NCBI RefSeq assembly: GCF_018598555.1
Contig: NZ_JAHEWN010000003.1
Span: forward strand, 1-64,000
DNA: 64,000 nt
Direction of reading: 5' to 3'
DNA from: Curtobacterium aurantiacum
Lineage (GTDB): Bacteria > Actinomycetota > Actinomycetes > Actinomycetales > Microbacteriaceae
The first letter of the stretch is position 1. Every line of letters begins with the position of its first letter. Under the pieces are notes generated by a model, which did no database searches, was not told where the DNA came from, and saw only the letters and a list, made by a program, of their open reading frames with translations. Positions 1-8,320 of this stretch are shown here, in pieces. The translations under genes and the position numbers were made by a program.

Positions 1-127
<127 letters not shown>

Positions 128-139
128 GCGGGGTGGTCG

Positions 140-237
140 TTCCGGGCATACCTGGTCGATTCGGGCGTACCTGGTCGGAAGTTCTGGGCAGGTACGCCCG
201 AAAACACCAGGTATCGCGGGCGTTCTGGGAAGGAACG
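140..237. repeat. Dispersed palindromic element, family A, copy 1
   Basis: Arms TCGGGCGTACCTG (161-173) and CAGGTACGCCCGA (189-201) form a hairpin. It is preceded by a degenerate extra half-arm near 143-160 and followed by a second small hairpin, CGTTCTGGGAAGGAACG, at 221-237. The same three-part order occurs at 2939-3040 (inverted) and 9790-9888. The element ends 7 bases from the nnrD stop codon, so it may also serve as a transcription end. Confidence 0.85.
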
Positions 238-244
238 GGCGCGC

Positions 245-1108
245 TCAGGCCCCGAGCTCGACGAGCACCCGCGGGATCTCCGTCACGAGTTCGCTCGCCA
301 GGTACCCGAGCGGCCCCACCTGCACCGCGAGCCGGTCGCCCGCGGCAGCGTGCACGTAGGACGCCCACGCCACGGCCTGTGCCGGATCGGCGCCGCGTGC
401 GAGCAGCCCGGTGACCGCGCCGGACAGGACATCGCCGCTGCCACTGGTGCCCAGGCCGCCCGAGCCGGTGCCCTTGAGCCATGCCCGACCGTGCGGCGTG
501 GCGATGGCGTCACCGAGGGCCACGACCGCACCGAACCGGTTCGCGATCGCCACGGCGTCGGCCACGTCGTCGTCGCTGCACTCCCGGCCGAGCAGGCGCT
601 CGGCCTCGCCGGAGTTCGGCGTCATCACCAGTCGACCCCGCAGTGGTTCGAGGTGCTCGCGCACATCGGCGGCGACACCGAGGGCGAAGGCGTCGAGCAC
701 GACGGTGGTCTGCGGTCCGATCACGTCGGCGAGCCCGGCCACGAGGTCGCGGGAACCGTCCGGCTCGTCGAGCCCCGGCCCGACCAGCACCGCGTCGGCG
801 CTCGAGGCGCTCCCGGCGATGCCCTCGATCGCGCCCACGGCGATGTGTCCGTCCTGGTCCTCGTCGAGGGGTTCGACCCCGGACTCGGGCACCGCGACGG
901 CGACCTCGTTCGCGACGCTCCGGCCGACGGCCAGCGTGAGGCGACCGGCGCCGACCCGGAGTGCGGCGAGCGCGGAGAGCATCGCTGCGCCCGGGGTCCG
1001 CGCGGCACCGCCGACGATGAGCACCTGCCCACGGCCGTACTTGCCGGCACCCACCTCGGGCAGCGGCCAGTCGCGGAGGAAGTTCGGGGTGACGGGTTCA
1101 ACGGACAT
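245..1108 (-). CDS. nnrD: ADP-dependent (S)-NAD(P)H-hydrate dehydratase
   Basis: The 287-residue protein has the ribokinase-like fold of NnrD/CARKD dehydratases. These use ADP to dehydrate damaged NAD(P)H hydrate back to NAD(P)H in the cytoplasm. Visible are the N-terminal nucleotide segment VLIVGGAARTPGAA (about residues 30-43) and the C-terminal signature GTSGSGDVLSGAVTGLLARG, which holds the GSGDVL catalytic and phosphate-binding loop. The length suits a stand-alone dehydratase lacking the NnrE epimerase domain. The ATG at 1108 is preceded by GGAAGG. It overlaps the upstream phosphatase gene by 11 bases, so the two are probably co-translated. A family A palindrome follows the stop. Confidence 0.93.
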   Translation of the reverse strand: MSVEPVTPNFLRDWPLPEVGAGKYGRGQVLIVGGAARTPGAAMLSALAALRVGAGRLTLAVGRSVANEVAVAVPESGVEPLDEDQDGHIAVGAIEGIAGSASSADAVLVGPGLDEPDGSRDLVAGLADVIGPQTTVVLDAFALGVAADVREHLEPLRGRLVMTPNSGEAERLLGRECSDDDVADAVAIANRFGAVVALGDAIATPHGRAWLKGTGSGGLGTSGSGDVLSGAVTGLLARGADPAQAVAWASYVHAAAGDRLAVQVGPLGYLASELVTEIPRVLVELGA

Positions 1109-1838
1109 GTTCGTCGTCCTTCCGGCCGGTGTGCTGGGTGACCTCGTCGTCGTCCAGGTGCCCGACCGAGGAGAACTCCTCGAGCACCCACGGCGCCCCG
1201 GCGTCGTCGCGTCGGAGTCGTGTGAGGGAGGCGTTCGCGACGGCGTGCGTCCGAGCGAACTCCATCAGTGCCGGCTCGTCGAGGCCGAGACAGACCGCGA
1301 CGGCGAGCATCACGACGGCGTCGTGCGCGGCGATCACCAGGCGCTCCGCTCCCTCGACCCGCTCGACATCGCCGAGGACCGAGCGGAGCCGGAGCATCAC
1401 GTCGGCCCAGGACTCCCCGCCCGCAGGCCGGTGGTAGTACTTGCCGAGCCACTGCCGACGGCGTTCCTCGTCCGGGTAGCGGTGGCGGACACCCTGCAGG
1501 GTCAGCAGGTCGAGGACGCCGAGTTCGCGGTCACGGAGCCGTTCGTCCACCCGCTTCTCGGGTTCGGCGAGACCGGCTTCCTCGAGCGCGATCGCGATGG
1601 TCTGCTGTGCGCGCAGGTACGGGGAGACCCAGAGCGCGACGGGGACGTCGTCGATCCCGCGGTCGGCGAGCTCCTGCCCGAGGGCGCGGGACTGATCGGT
1701 GCCGAGGGGGCTGAGCGGGACGTCGGCGTCCCGGAACTCGACGTCGATCACGTCGTCGCCAGCGGCTTCGGCGCGAGCCGCTGCGACGTTCGCGACCGAT
1801 TCGCCGTGACGGACGAGCCAGATCTCCTGCACTGCCAT
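1098..1838 (-). CDS. Histidine phosphatase (phosphoglycerate mutase-like) family protein
   Basis: The 246-residue cytoplasmic protein opens with the hallmark WLVRHGES (residues 7-14), whose histidine is the phospho-acceptor. A downstream LVIAAHDAVVMLAV provides the second catalytic histidine. This is the histidine-phosphatase superfamily; the substrate cannot be read from sequence. The gene overlaps nnrD by 11 bases and is presumably the first gene of that pair. No Shine-Dalgarno sequence precedes the ATG. A TAGCGT hexamer lies 6 bases upstream, which fits a leaderless transcript starting at or near the ATG. Confidence 0.9.
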   Translation of the reverse strand: MAVQEIWLVRHGESVANVAAARAEAAGDDVIDVEFRDADVPLSPLGTDQSRALGQELADRGIDDVPVALWVSPYLRAQQTIAIALEEAGLAEPEKRVDERLRDRELGVLDLLTLQGVRHRYPDEERRRQWLGKYYHRPAGGESWADVMLRLRSVLGDVERVEGAERLVIAAHDAVVMLAVAVCLGLDEPALMEFARTHAVANASLTRLRRDDAGAPWVLEEFSSVGHLDDDEVTQHTGRKDDEHVR

Positions 1839-1885
1839 GCGGCCACGCTAGCCAGAGTGCGCTGTGCCGGTTCCCCGGTGCGGGA

Positions 1886-2845
1886 TCACCCCGTCCGGCG
1901 CCGAGCGCTCCGGACCGGGCGGGCCGCGCACGGGAGCCCCGCCGCCCGGAGGCGCAGCGCCAGCGCCTCGAGGTCGAACAGGTCACGCCACTCCAGCCGG
2001 ATGATCGTGCGGACGCCCGGCACCGTGAGCAACCTGCCGTGCCGCCGCTTCTCGTCGAGGAACACCTCGGTCGGGCTCCGGCCACCCAGGTAGCGCTCTT
2101 GGGAGTACTTGGCCCGTCCGTCGATCTCGACGATGACCCCGTGGTCCGGGAACCAGAAGTCCACGGCGGAACGACGGCCGTCGACGACGAACTCCTGCTG
2201 CAGCACCGGCGCGGGCAATCCGAGCTCCCGGAACACGACCCGCGCGAGCGATTCGGCCGGCGACCCGGAGCGTCCGTCGGCCAGGTCGAGCACCTGCTGT
2301 GCCAGGGCGCGGGCACGGGCCTTCGGAGGGACCGCTCGTCGGAGATCGTCGGTGTGGACGCCGCGGCGCAGAGCGGCATCCGCGACGACCACTCCCGAGT
2401 GGAGATCGCCGGCCATCGCGATGTCGACGACGGTGCGGGGGATGGAGGTGACCGCGACCGCACCGACCGTGACCCGTTCCGCTCGGGCGACGGGTCTCGT
2501 GTGCAGGACCAGGCCGGCGCTCCGACCCCGGTACATCGACTCCGGGACCGTCGCGTGCACCGCCACGTCCCACCCGCCGAGCGCCGGGAGCCCGTGCACG
2601 GCCGCTGCCGACTGGTGCGAGGCGGTCGCCCGGGTGCCGAGCCGACCGAGCCGTGCGAAGACGCGGGTGACGTACCGCTGACGAGGCCCGGCGGCGTCCC
2701 AGGCGGCCCCCTCGACGAAGGCGTTCGGCCCGACGCGGACGAGGCGACGGGCCCCCGCCATCCGGGTCCGGCGCCGGAGGGTGGTGGCGTCGAGACCGGC
2801 CTCGCGCGCGGCGGATGCTCGGAGGATGGGCAGCGACTCGTTCAT
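1886..2845 (-). CDS. AbiEi-like / DUF559 (Vsr-fold) domain protein
   Basis: The 319-residue protein (ATG at 2845; the frame stays open upstream but runs into repeat DNA) has two recognisable parts. The first half resembles AbiEi-type antitoxin-like proteins: an N-terminal winged-helix-like region, then SHQSAAAVHGLP and SIPRTVVDIA. The last third resembles DUF559/Vsr PD-(D/E)XK nucleases, with DFWFPDHGVIVEIDGRAKY carrying the acidic residues and a lysine. Such proteins are common in Microbacteriaceae and mostly uncharacterised. No toxin partner (AbiEii) is adjacent. A relative lies at 61639-62535. The 323 bases between its start and the mannosidase stop hold only a family A palindrome. Confidence 0.75.
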   Translation of the reverse strand: MNESLPILRASAAREAGLDATTLRRRTRMAGARRLVRVGPNAFVEGAAWDAAGPRQRYVTRVFARLGRLGTRATASHQSAAAVHGLPALGGWDVAVHATVPESMYRGRSAGLVLHTRPVARAERVTVGAVAVTSIPRTVVDIAMAGDLHSGVVVADAALRRGVHTDDLRRAVPPKARARALAQQVLDLADGRSGSPAESLARVVFRELGLPAPVLQQEFVVDGRRSAVDFWFPDHGVIVEIDGRAKYSQERYLGGRSPTEVFLDEKRRHGRLLTVPGVRTIIRLEWRDLFDLEALALRLRAAGLPCAARPVRSARRRTG

Positions 2846-2938
2846 GCACGTGACGATGCCGGACCAGCCACCCGTCTCGCGGGCCGACGTCGAGAACTGT
2901 GGACGGGCCTCCAGGCCTGGGCGGTTGTGGAGGGAAGA

Positions 2939-3040
2939 CGTTCCTTCCCAGAACGCGCGCGATGCCCAGCGGAATCGGGCGTACCTGGTCGAAAGTTCCG
3001 ACCAGGTACGCCCGATTCCACCCAGCACGCCCGATTCCAC
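2939..3040. repeat. Dispersed palindromic element, family A, copy 2 (inverted)
   Basis: This is the best-preserved copy. Perfect 21-base arms at 2971-2991 and 2999-3019 enclose the 7-base loop AAAGTTC. The side hairpin CGTTCCTTCCCAGAACG (2939-2955) is the reverse complement of the tail in the other copies, and an extra half-arm ends near 3040. It lies between the DUF559 gene start and the mannosidase stop. No gene is seen in 2846-3168. Confidence 0.9.
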
Positions 3041-3168
3041 CCGGCCACACCCGCACCCGCCCGGCCGCACCCCGCACCCCGCACCCCGCAACACGGCGCC
3101 GGACGGAACGCACCCGTGTCCCGTCCGGCGCCGCGGTCTCTCCCCGGTCGCGCGTCGGGCCCGCTGCC

Positions 3169-6100
3169 TCAGGCCCGACGCACCCGCAGCGTCACGATCT
3201 CGAACGGACGCAGGGTCAGCACGACCGGCTCCCCGGCAGCCCACGAAGCCGCCGCACCCGACGACGCCGCCACCGGCCGCTCGAGCAGGTCGACCTGCGA
3301 CACCGACTCGACGTCGAACCCGAAGGAGACCCCGACGTCCGCCGCCCGGCCGCCGAGCCCCTCGTACAGGCGCACGACGACGTCACCGGAGCGGTCCTCG
3401 GCGAGCTTGACGGCCTCGACGAACACCTGCGGCGACGACACCGTGACGAGCGGCGCGACCTCGGCTGACCCGGGGACGCTCCGCACCGGCAGGTTCAGCC
3501 GGTACCCGGAGTCGGCGGCGTCGAGCACCGAGGCCCCGATCCGCAGCACCGTCCGGAACACGTGGTGCCCCTGGTCGGCGTCCGGGTCCGGGAACGTCGG
3601 CCCGCGCAGCAGCGACTCCCGCACGAGCGTGGTGATCCCGCCGTCCGGCCGGGTCTCGCGCGTGATGTCGTGACCGTAGGTCGAGTCGTTCGCCACCGCG
3701 ACGCCGAACCCGGGCTCCGCGACGTGCACCCAGCGGTGTGCCGAGGTCTCGAAGCGGGCGTGGTCCCACGAGGTGTTCTGGTGCGTCGGCCGGTCGATGT
3801 GCCCGAACTGGATCTCGCTCGAGGCCGACGACGCGAGCACGTCGATCGGGAACGCGAGCTTCAGCAGCTTCTGGTGCTCGTGCCAGTCGACCTCGGTCTC
3901 GACGGTCAGCTCCGGTTCGCCCTGCACCGCGGAGTAGCGCGTGGTGAGCGTCGACGATCCGAAGGACCGTTCCACCACGAGCTCGTCGCCTGCGATCGCG
4001 ACGGACGACGCCGACAGGACGGTGCCGTTGCGCTGGTACGCGCGGTCGATGTCCCACGCCTCCCACTGGTTCGGGGTGTCCCGGAACACCGTGTACTCCG
4101 CCGCCGCAGCGCCGGGCGCGATCGCGTCGCGTCCGGTGGCGTGGTCGACGAACGAGACGACGTGGCCGGCAGCGTCGATGGTCGCGGTGACGACGCCGGT
4201 GTCGAAGACGAAGCGGTCGCCGCTCCGGACGGGAGGCGCGGGTCGCGGCGCGTGGACCACCGAACCTCCCAGGGCGGTCACGTCCCCTGCCGCGACCGGC
4301 GAGGCGTTGAAGCGCACGACCGACGCGGGGTCAGCGGCACCGGCGGCGCCCGTGCTCGCGGTGCCGGTGTCGGCTGCGCCGGTCCCGGTCCCGCCTGCGG
4401 CGAGCGCCGTCGTCGCGCTGCCGATCAGCCCGTCGAGCACCTCGGCGACCCGGGCGTACTGCTCCTCGGCGTTCTCGTACACCCACGCGATCGAGGACCC
4501 GGGCAGGATGTCATGGAACTGCTGGAGCAGGACGGTGTGCCAGGCCTCCTCGAGTTCGGCGTACGGGTACTCGCTGCCGAGCCGGACGGCCGCCGTCGCC
4601 GCCCAGAGCTCGGCCTCGCGCAACAGGTGCTCGGAGCGGCGGTTGCCCTGCTTCGTCCGGATCTGCGACGTGTAGGTGCCACGGTGGAACTCGAGGTACA
4701 TCTCCCCCGACCACACGCCCGGCGTCGGCAGTTCGGCCTCGAGCTGTTCGAACACCTGCGCCGGGGTGCCGAGCGTCACGCGGGGCGACCCGTCGAGGTC
4801 GTGCTGACGGTGTGCCGCGCCGACCATCTCGCGGGTGGGGCCGCCGCCACCGTCCCCGAAGCCGTAGAGCAGCATCGAGGTGTTGGCGGTGCCGCGCTCC
4901 TTGTTGTTCCGTTCGCCCCGACGCAGGTCGGCCGGTGAGACGTCGGAGTTGTAGGTGTCGGCCGGGGGCAGGTGCGTCAGGACGCGCGAGCCGTCGATGC
5001 CCTCCCAGTGGAACGAGGTGTGCGGGATGACGTTCGTCTCGTTCCACGACGGCTTCTGGGTGACGAACCACTTCGACCCGGCGGCACGGACGATCTGCGG
5101 CAGGGCGCCCGAGTAGCCGAACGAGTCGGGGAGCCAGGCCTCCGGGGTGTCGATGCCGAACTCCTCCAGGAAGAAGCGCTTGCCGGCGACGAACTGGCGG
5201 GCCAGGGCCTCACCGCCGGGCAGGTTGGTGTCCGACTCGACCCACATGCCGCCGACGGGGGTCCACCGCCCCTCGGCGACGCGCTGCTTGATGCGGGTCC
5301 AGATGGACGGGTACTCGTCGCGGATCCACGCGTACTGCTGCGCGGACGAGCAGGCGAACGTGAAGTCGGGGTCGCGGTCCATCAGGTCGAGCACGTTCGA
5401 GAACGTCCTGGCGCACTTGCGTTTCGTCTCGCGCACGGGCCACAGCCAGGCGGAGTCGATGTGGGCGTGTCCGACGGCGATCGCGCGGTGGGCGGCGGGG
5501 CTGGCGGGGACGGCGAGCACGGGCGCCAGGACCTGACGGGCGTCCGCGGCCGTGCCGGCGACGTCGTCCGGGTCGAGCGCGTCGGCGGCGCGTTCGAGTG
5601 CCCGCAGGATGTCGGCGCCGCGGGTGCCGTCGGTGGGGAGCTCGGCCATCAGCCCGCGCAGCACCCAGAGGTCCTGCTGCAGTTCCCACACGGTGTCGTC
5701 GCGCTCGACGACCTCGAGGGCCTTCAGCCGGTAGATCGGGTCGTCGCCGGCGGTGGAGCGCGAGCCGAGCGGCGTCGCACCCTGGAACGAGTCGCCGCCG
5801 ATGTCCGGGTTCGCCCCGGCTTCGATCCAGAGCTCGAAGGACTCCCCCGGGCCGACCTCGAGCGGCACCGTGTCGTTCCGCGGCTCGATCGCCTTGATCG
5901 TGGAGCCGTCGGCGCGGAACGCGAGTCCCTCGGCCTGGAACCCGGGCTGCCGCTTGGTGAACCCCAGGTCGACGAGGAGCTCGGCGGTGGTCCCCGGCAC
6001 GGTGCCGAAGTCCGCCGGCACGGTGCCGGTCACCCGGAACCAGGTCGTGCCCCACGGTCGTCCGCCCCAGTGCGACCCCACCGTGAACGGTGTGTACGTC

Positions 6101-6252
6101 TCGCCGACGGCGGTGTCGAACGGCACCGGTTCGCCCGGCACCTCCCACGCCTCGATCGTCACCGGCGCCGAGCGGCGGTGGACGGCGGGGTCGACACGGT
6201 CGCGGACGAGGCGGGCGATCCGGGCCTCGACGAGCGGTTCGTCCTGGTGCAT
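3169..6252 (-). CDS. Alpha-mannosidase, glycoside hydrolase family 38
   Basis: The 1,027-residue protein is a full-length GH38 alpha-mannosidase, a retaining zinc enzyme that removes alpha-linked mannose. GHAHIDSAWLWP at residues 261-272 supplies zinc ligands. WLPDSFGYSG around residue 376 carries the predicted nucleophile aspartate. QQFHDILPGSS near residue 580 supplies another metal-binding HD. C-terminal beta-domains follow. No signal peptide is present, so it should act in the cytoplasm on imported oligosaccharide. The ATG at 6252 is chosen because AAAGGAAG precedes it with good spacing. It is the last gene of the SBP-permease-permease-mannosidase operon, separated from the permease by a family B palindrome. 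Confidence 0.93.
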   Translation of the reverse strand: MHQDEPLVEARIARLVRDRVDPAVHRRSAPVTIEAWEVPGEPVPFDTAVGETYTPFTVGSHWGGRPWGTTWFRVTGTVPADFGTVPGTTAELLVDLGFTKRQPGFQAEGLAFRADGSTIKAIEPRNDTVPLEVGPGESFELWIEAGANPDIGGDSFQGATPLGSRSTAGDDPIYRLKALEVVERDDTVWELQQDLWVLRGLMAELPTDGTRGADILRALERAADALDPDDVAGTAADARQVLAPVLAVPASPAAHRAIAVGHAHIDSAWLWPVRETKRKCARTFSNVLDLMDRDPDFTFACSSAQQYAWIRDEYPSIWTRIKQRVAEGRWTPVGGMWVESDTNLPGGEALARQFVAGKRFFLEEFGIDTPEAWLPDSFGYSGALPQIVRAAGSKWFVTQKPSWNETNVIPHTSFHWEGIDGSRVLTHLPPADTYNSDVSPADLRRGERNNKERGTANTSMLLYGFGDGGGGPTREMVGAAHRQHDLDGSPRVTLGTPAQVFEQLEAELPTPGVWSGEMYLEFHRGTYTSQIRTKQGNRRSEHLLREAELWAATAAVRLGSEYPYAELEEAWHTVLLQQFHDILPGSSIAWVYENAEEQYARVAEVLDGLIGSATTALAAGGTGTGAADTGTASTGAAGAADPASVVRFNASPVAAGDVTALGGSVVHAPRPAPPVRSGDRFVFDTGVVTATIDAAGHVVSFVDHATGRDAIAPGAAAAEYTVFRDTPNQWEAWDIDRAYQRNGTVLSASSVAIAGDELVVERSFGSSTLTTRYSAVQGEPELTVETEVDWHEHQKLLKLAFPIDVLASSASSEIQFGHIDRPTHQNTSWDHARFETSAHRWVHVAEPGFGVAVANDSTYGHDITRETRPDGGITTLVRESLLRGPTFPDPDADQGHHVFRTVLRIGASVLDAADSGYRLNLPVRSVPGSAEVAPLVTVSSPQVFVEAVKLAEDRSGDVVVRLYEGLGGRAADVGVSFGFDVESVSQVDLLERPVAASSGAAASWAAGEPVVLTLRPFEIVTLRVRRA

Positions 6253-6269
6253 GTGCTTCCTTTCTGGTT

Positions 6270-6339
6270 GCAAGACACCGGTGTTCGCGAACGGAACCGC
6301 GGTTCGCGGGTGTTCGACGCGCGAACACCGGTGTCTTGC
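6270..6339. repeat. Dispersed palindrome, family B, copy 1
   Basis: Perfect 20-base arms (GCAAGACACCGGTGTTCGCG at 6270-6289 and its complement at 6320-6339) enclose a 30-base loop that contains the inner palindrome AACCGCGGTT. It sits between a permease stop and the mannosidase start and could act as an attenuator or RNA-processing hairpin. A second copy is at 26844-26913. Confidence 0.9.
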
Positions 6340-6363
6340 GGGGCGGGGCGGGGAGCCGTCGGA

Positions 6364-7263
6364 TCAGCCCTTGATGCCGCCGGCGAGGGCGTTGCCGCCG
6401 CCGAGGCCGCGGGACACGATCACGTAGAGGGCGATGACGGGCACGGAGTAGACGATCGAGAACGCGGCGAGCTGGCCGTACGCCACCGCCCCGTTCTGCC
6501 CGAAGAAGTTGAAGATGCTCACCGCGGCGGGCACCTTGTCGGGCGAGAGCAGCAGCACGAAGGGGACGAAGAAGTTCCCCCACGCCTGGATGAACACGAA
6601 GATGAACACGACGGCGATGCCCGGGCGCATGAGCGGGATGACGATCCGTGTGAGCGTCGTGAGCATCGAGGCGCCGTCGGTCCACGCCGCTTCTTCCAGC
6701 GAGATCGGCACCGAGTCCATGAAGTTCTTCGCCATCCAGATCGCCATCGGCAGCGACGTCGCGGCGAGGAAGAAGATGCAACCCCACACGTTGTCGATCA
6801 GGTTGAGCGACACGAACAGCGCGTAGACGGGCACCATCATCGCGGTGATCGGCAGGCCGGTGCCGAACAGGATGCTGTACAGGAACGGCTTGTTGACCCG
6901 CATCTTGTACCGGGACAACGGGTACGCGGCCAGCAGCGCGAAGACCACGGTCACCACCGCCGTCCCCCCGGACAGCAGCAGGCTGTTCGCCAGCGGGATG
7001 AACGAAAGCTCGGGCGTGAGCACCTGGGCGAAGTTGTCGAGCGTGAACTGCGACGGCAGCTTCACCGACAGCGACGCCTGCGTGTCGAACGAGGCGAGCA
7101 CGAGCCAGAGCAACGGCACCGCGAAGCACACCGCGATGACGAGCAGCACGGTGTTCGACACCCACCGCATGGTGCGACCCCGGGGCGAGGTCATGTGCAT
7201 CGACCCCGGTGCGGTCACCGAACGGGTCGTGGTCTGGTCGAGGGACGGCGCTGTCATGGCCAT
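6364..7263 (-). CDS. Carbohydrate ABC transporter permease (MalG-type)
   Basis: The 299-residue integral membrane protein has about six transmembrane helices and the cytoplasmic EAA loop, EEAAWTDGASMLTTLTRIVI, that docks the ATPase. It belongs to the MalG/UgpE-like permeases. ATG at 7263 is chosen for the GGAGG site 7 bases upstream. The codon overlaps the upstream permease stop by one base (TGATG), indicating coupled translation. A longer upstream frame runs through the neighbouring permease and is rejected. With the next two genes it forms an importer for the mannosidase substrate. No ATPase gene is in the operon, so a shared MsiK-like ATPase elsewhere is probable (inference). Confidence 0.93.
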   Translation of the reverse strand: MAMTAPSLDQTTTRSVTAPGSMHMTSPRGRTMRWVSNTVLLVIAVCFAVPLLWLVLASFDTQASLSVKLPSQFTLDNFAQVLTPELSFIPLANSLLLSGGTAVVTVVFALLAAYPLSRYKMRVNKPFLYSILFGTGLPITAMMVPVYALFVSLNLIDNVWGCIFFLAATSLPMAIWMAKNFMDSVPISLEEAAWTDGASMLTTLTRIVIPLMRPGIAVVFIFVFIQAWGNFFVPFVLLLSPDKVPAAVSIFNFFGQNGAVAYGQLAAFSIVYSVPVIALYVIVSRGLGGGNALAGGIKG

Positions 7264-8213
7264 CAGTCCACCTCCGGCTTGAGTGCTCGGATGTAGATGA
7301 TCGAGAAGACCGCCCCCACCACGAGCAGGATGGTCGCGATCGCCGTCCCGAAACCGAGCTGCGAGAACTTGAACGCCTCCTGGTACGCCAGGATCGGCAG
7401 GGTCGACGAGTTCGTGCCCGGGCCGCCGCCGGTCATCACGAAGATGAGCGTGAAGACCGACAGGGTCTGCAGCGTCGTGAGCATGAGGTTCGTCGAGATG
7501 CTCCGGCGGATCACCGGGAGCGTGATGTAGACGAGCCGCTGCCAGCCGGTGGCGCCGTCGACCTCGGCGGACTCGGTGATCTCCTCGGGGACCTCCTGCA
7601 CGGCGGCGGAGTAGACGAGCATCGAGAACGCGGTGCCGCGCCAGATGTTCGCCAGGATCACGGCGAGCATCGGGTACGTGTAGAGCCAGTTCGCGCCGGT
7701 GATCCCGATCGACGCGAGGAACGTGTTGAGCGTCCCCTCGTCGTTGAAGAACGCGTACGCCGCGAACGACGCCACGATCTCCGGCAGGACCCACGCGGCG
7801 ACGACGAACGTGCCGACGATCGCCCGGACGGCCTTGTTCGCCGAACGCATCAGCAGGGCGAGCCCGAGGCCGAGCACGTTCTGTCCCACCACGGCCGAGG
7901 CCAGCAGGAACACGATCGTCAGGATGACCGACTTCGGGAAGTCCGGGTCCTGGAACAGCTCGACGTAGTTCTGGAACCCGACGAACTGCTGGTCTGCAGC
8001 ACTCGCGCCGGTCAGGGCCGAGTTGGTGAACGACCCGTAGAACGACGAGATGACGGGGCCGAGCAGGAAGATGACGAGGAGGACCAACGCGGGCAGGAGC
8101 GGGACCGCTCGTCCGACGTTCCGCAGTGGTCGCCGCTTGCGCGGCACGGGTGGATCGGTGCGCTTCGGCGCACCGGGCGCCGACAGTGTCGGCGCGAGGG
8201 GGGTGCTGGACAC
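7263..8213 (-). CDS. Carbohydrate ABC transporter permease (MalF-type)
   Basis: The roughly 316-residue permease has a basic N-terminal segment (RKRRPLRNVGR), about six membrane helices, and an EAA-type loop, ITESAEVDGATGWQRLVYIT. It pairs with the MalG-type protein to form the membrane channel of a sugar importer. The start is the GTG at 8213, which has GGAAGG 8 bases upstream. The open frame continues to 8324, but that extension translates a family F palindrome (8261-8302) and is probably not protein. It is the second gene of the operon, about 100 bases after the binding-protein gene. Confidence 0.9.
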   Translation of the reverse strand: MSSTPLAPTLSAPGAPKRTDPPVPRKRRPLRNVGRAVPLLPALVLLVIFLLGPVISSFYGSFTNSALTGASAADQQFVGFQNYVELFQDPDFPKSVILTIVFLLASAVVGQNVLGLGLALLMRSANKAVRAIVGTFVVAAWVLPEIVASFAAYAFFNDEGTLNTFLASIGITGANWLYTYPMLAVILANIWRGTAFSMLVYSAAVQEVPEEITESAEVDGATGWQRLVYITLPVIRRSISTNLMLTTLQTLSVFTLIFVMTGGGPGTNSSTLPILAYQEAFKFSQLGFGTAIATILLVVGAVFSIIYIRALKPEVD

Positions 8214-8260
8214 GATGGGTGCCTTCCGGGTGCGGAGGGGTTCCGAAGGTGGGGAAGAGC

Positions 8261-8302
8261 GGACGGGAGGCGCGGTGCGGGACCGCCCCGCGCCTCCAGT
8301 CC
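8261..8302. repeat. Dispersed palindrome, family F, copy 1
   Basis: Left arm GGACGGGAGGCGCGG (8261-8275) pairs with CCGCGCCTCCAGTCC (8288-8302) with one mismatch. It lies between the binding-protein gene and the first permease gene of the sugar operon, where it could lower downstream expression or stabilise the upstream message. Confidence 0.8.
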
Positions 8303-8320
8303 GTCGGTGGGTGACGTCCG

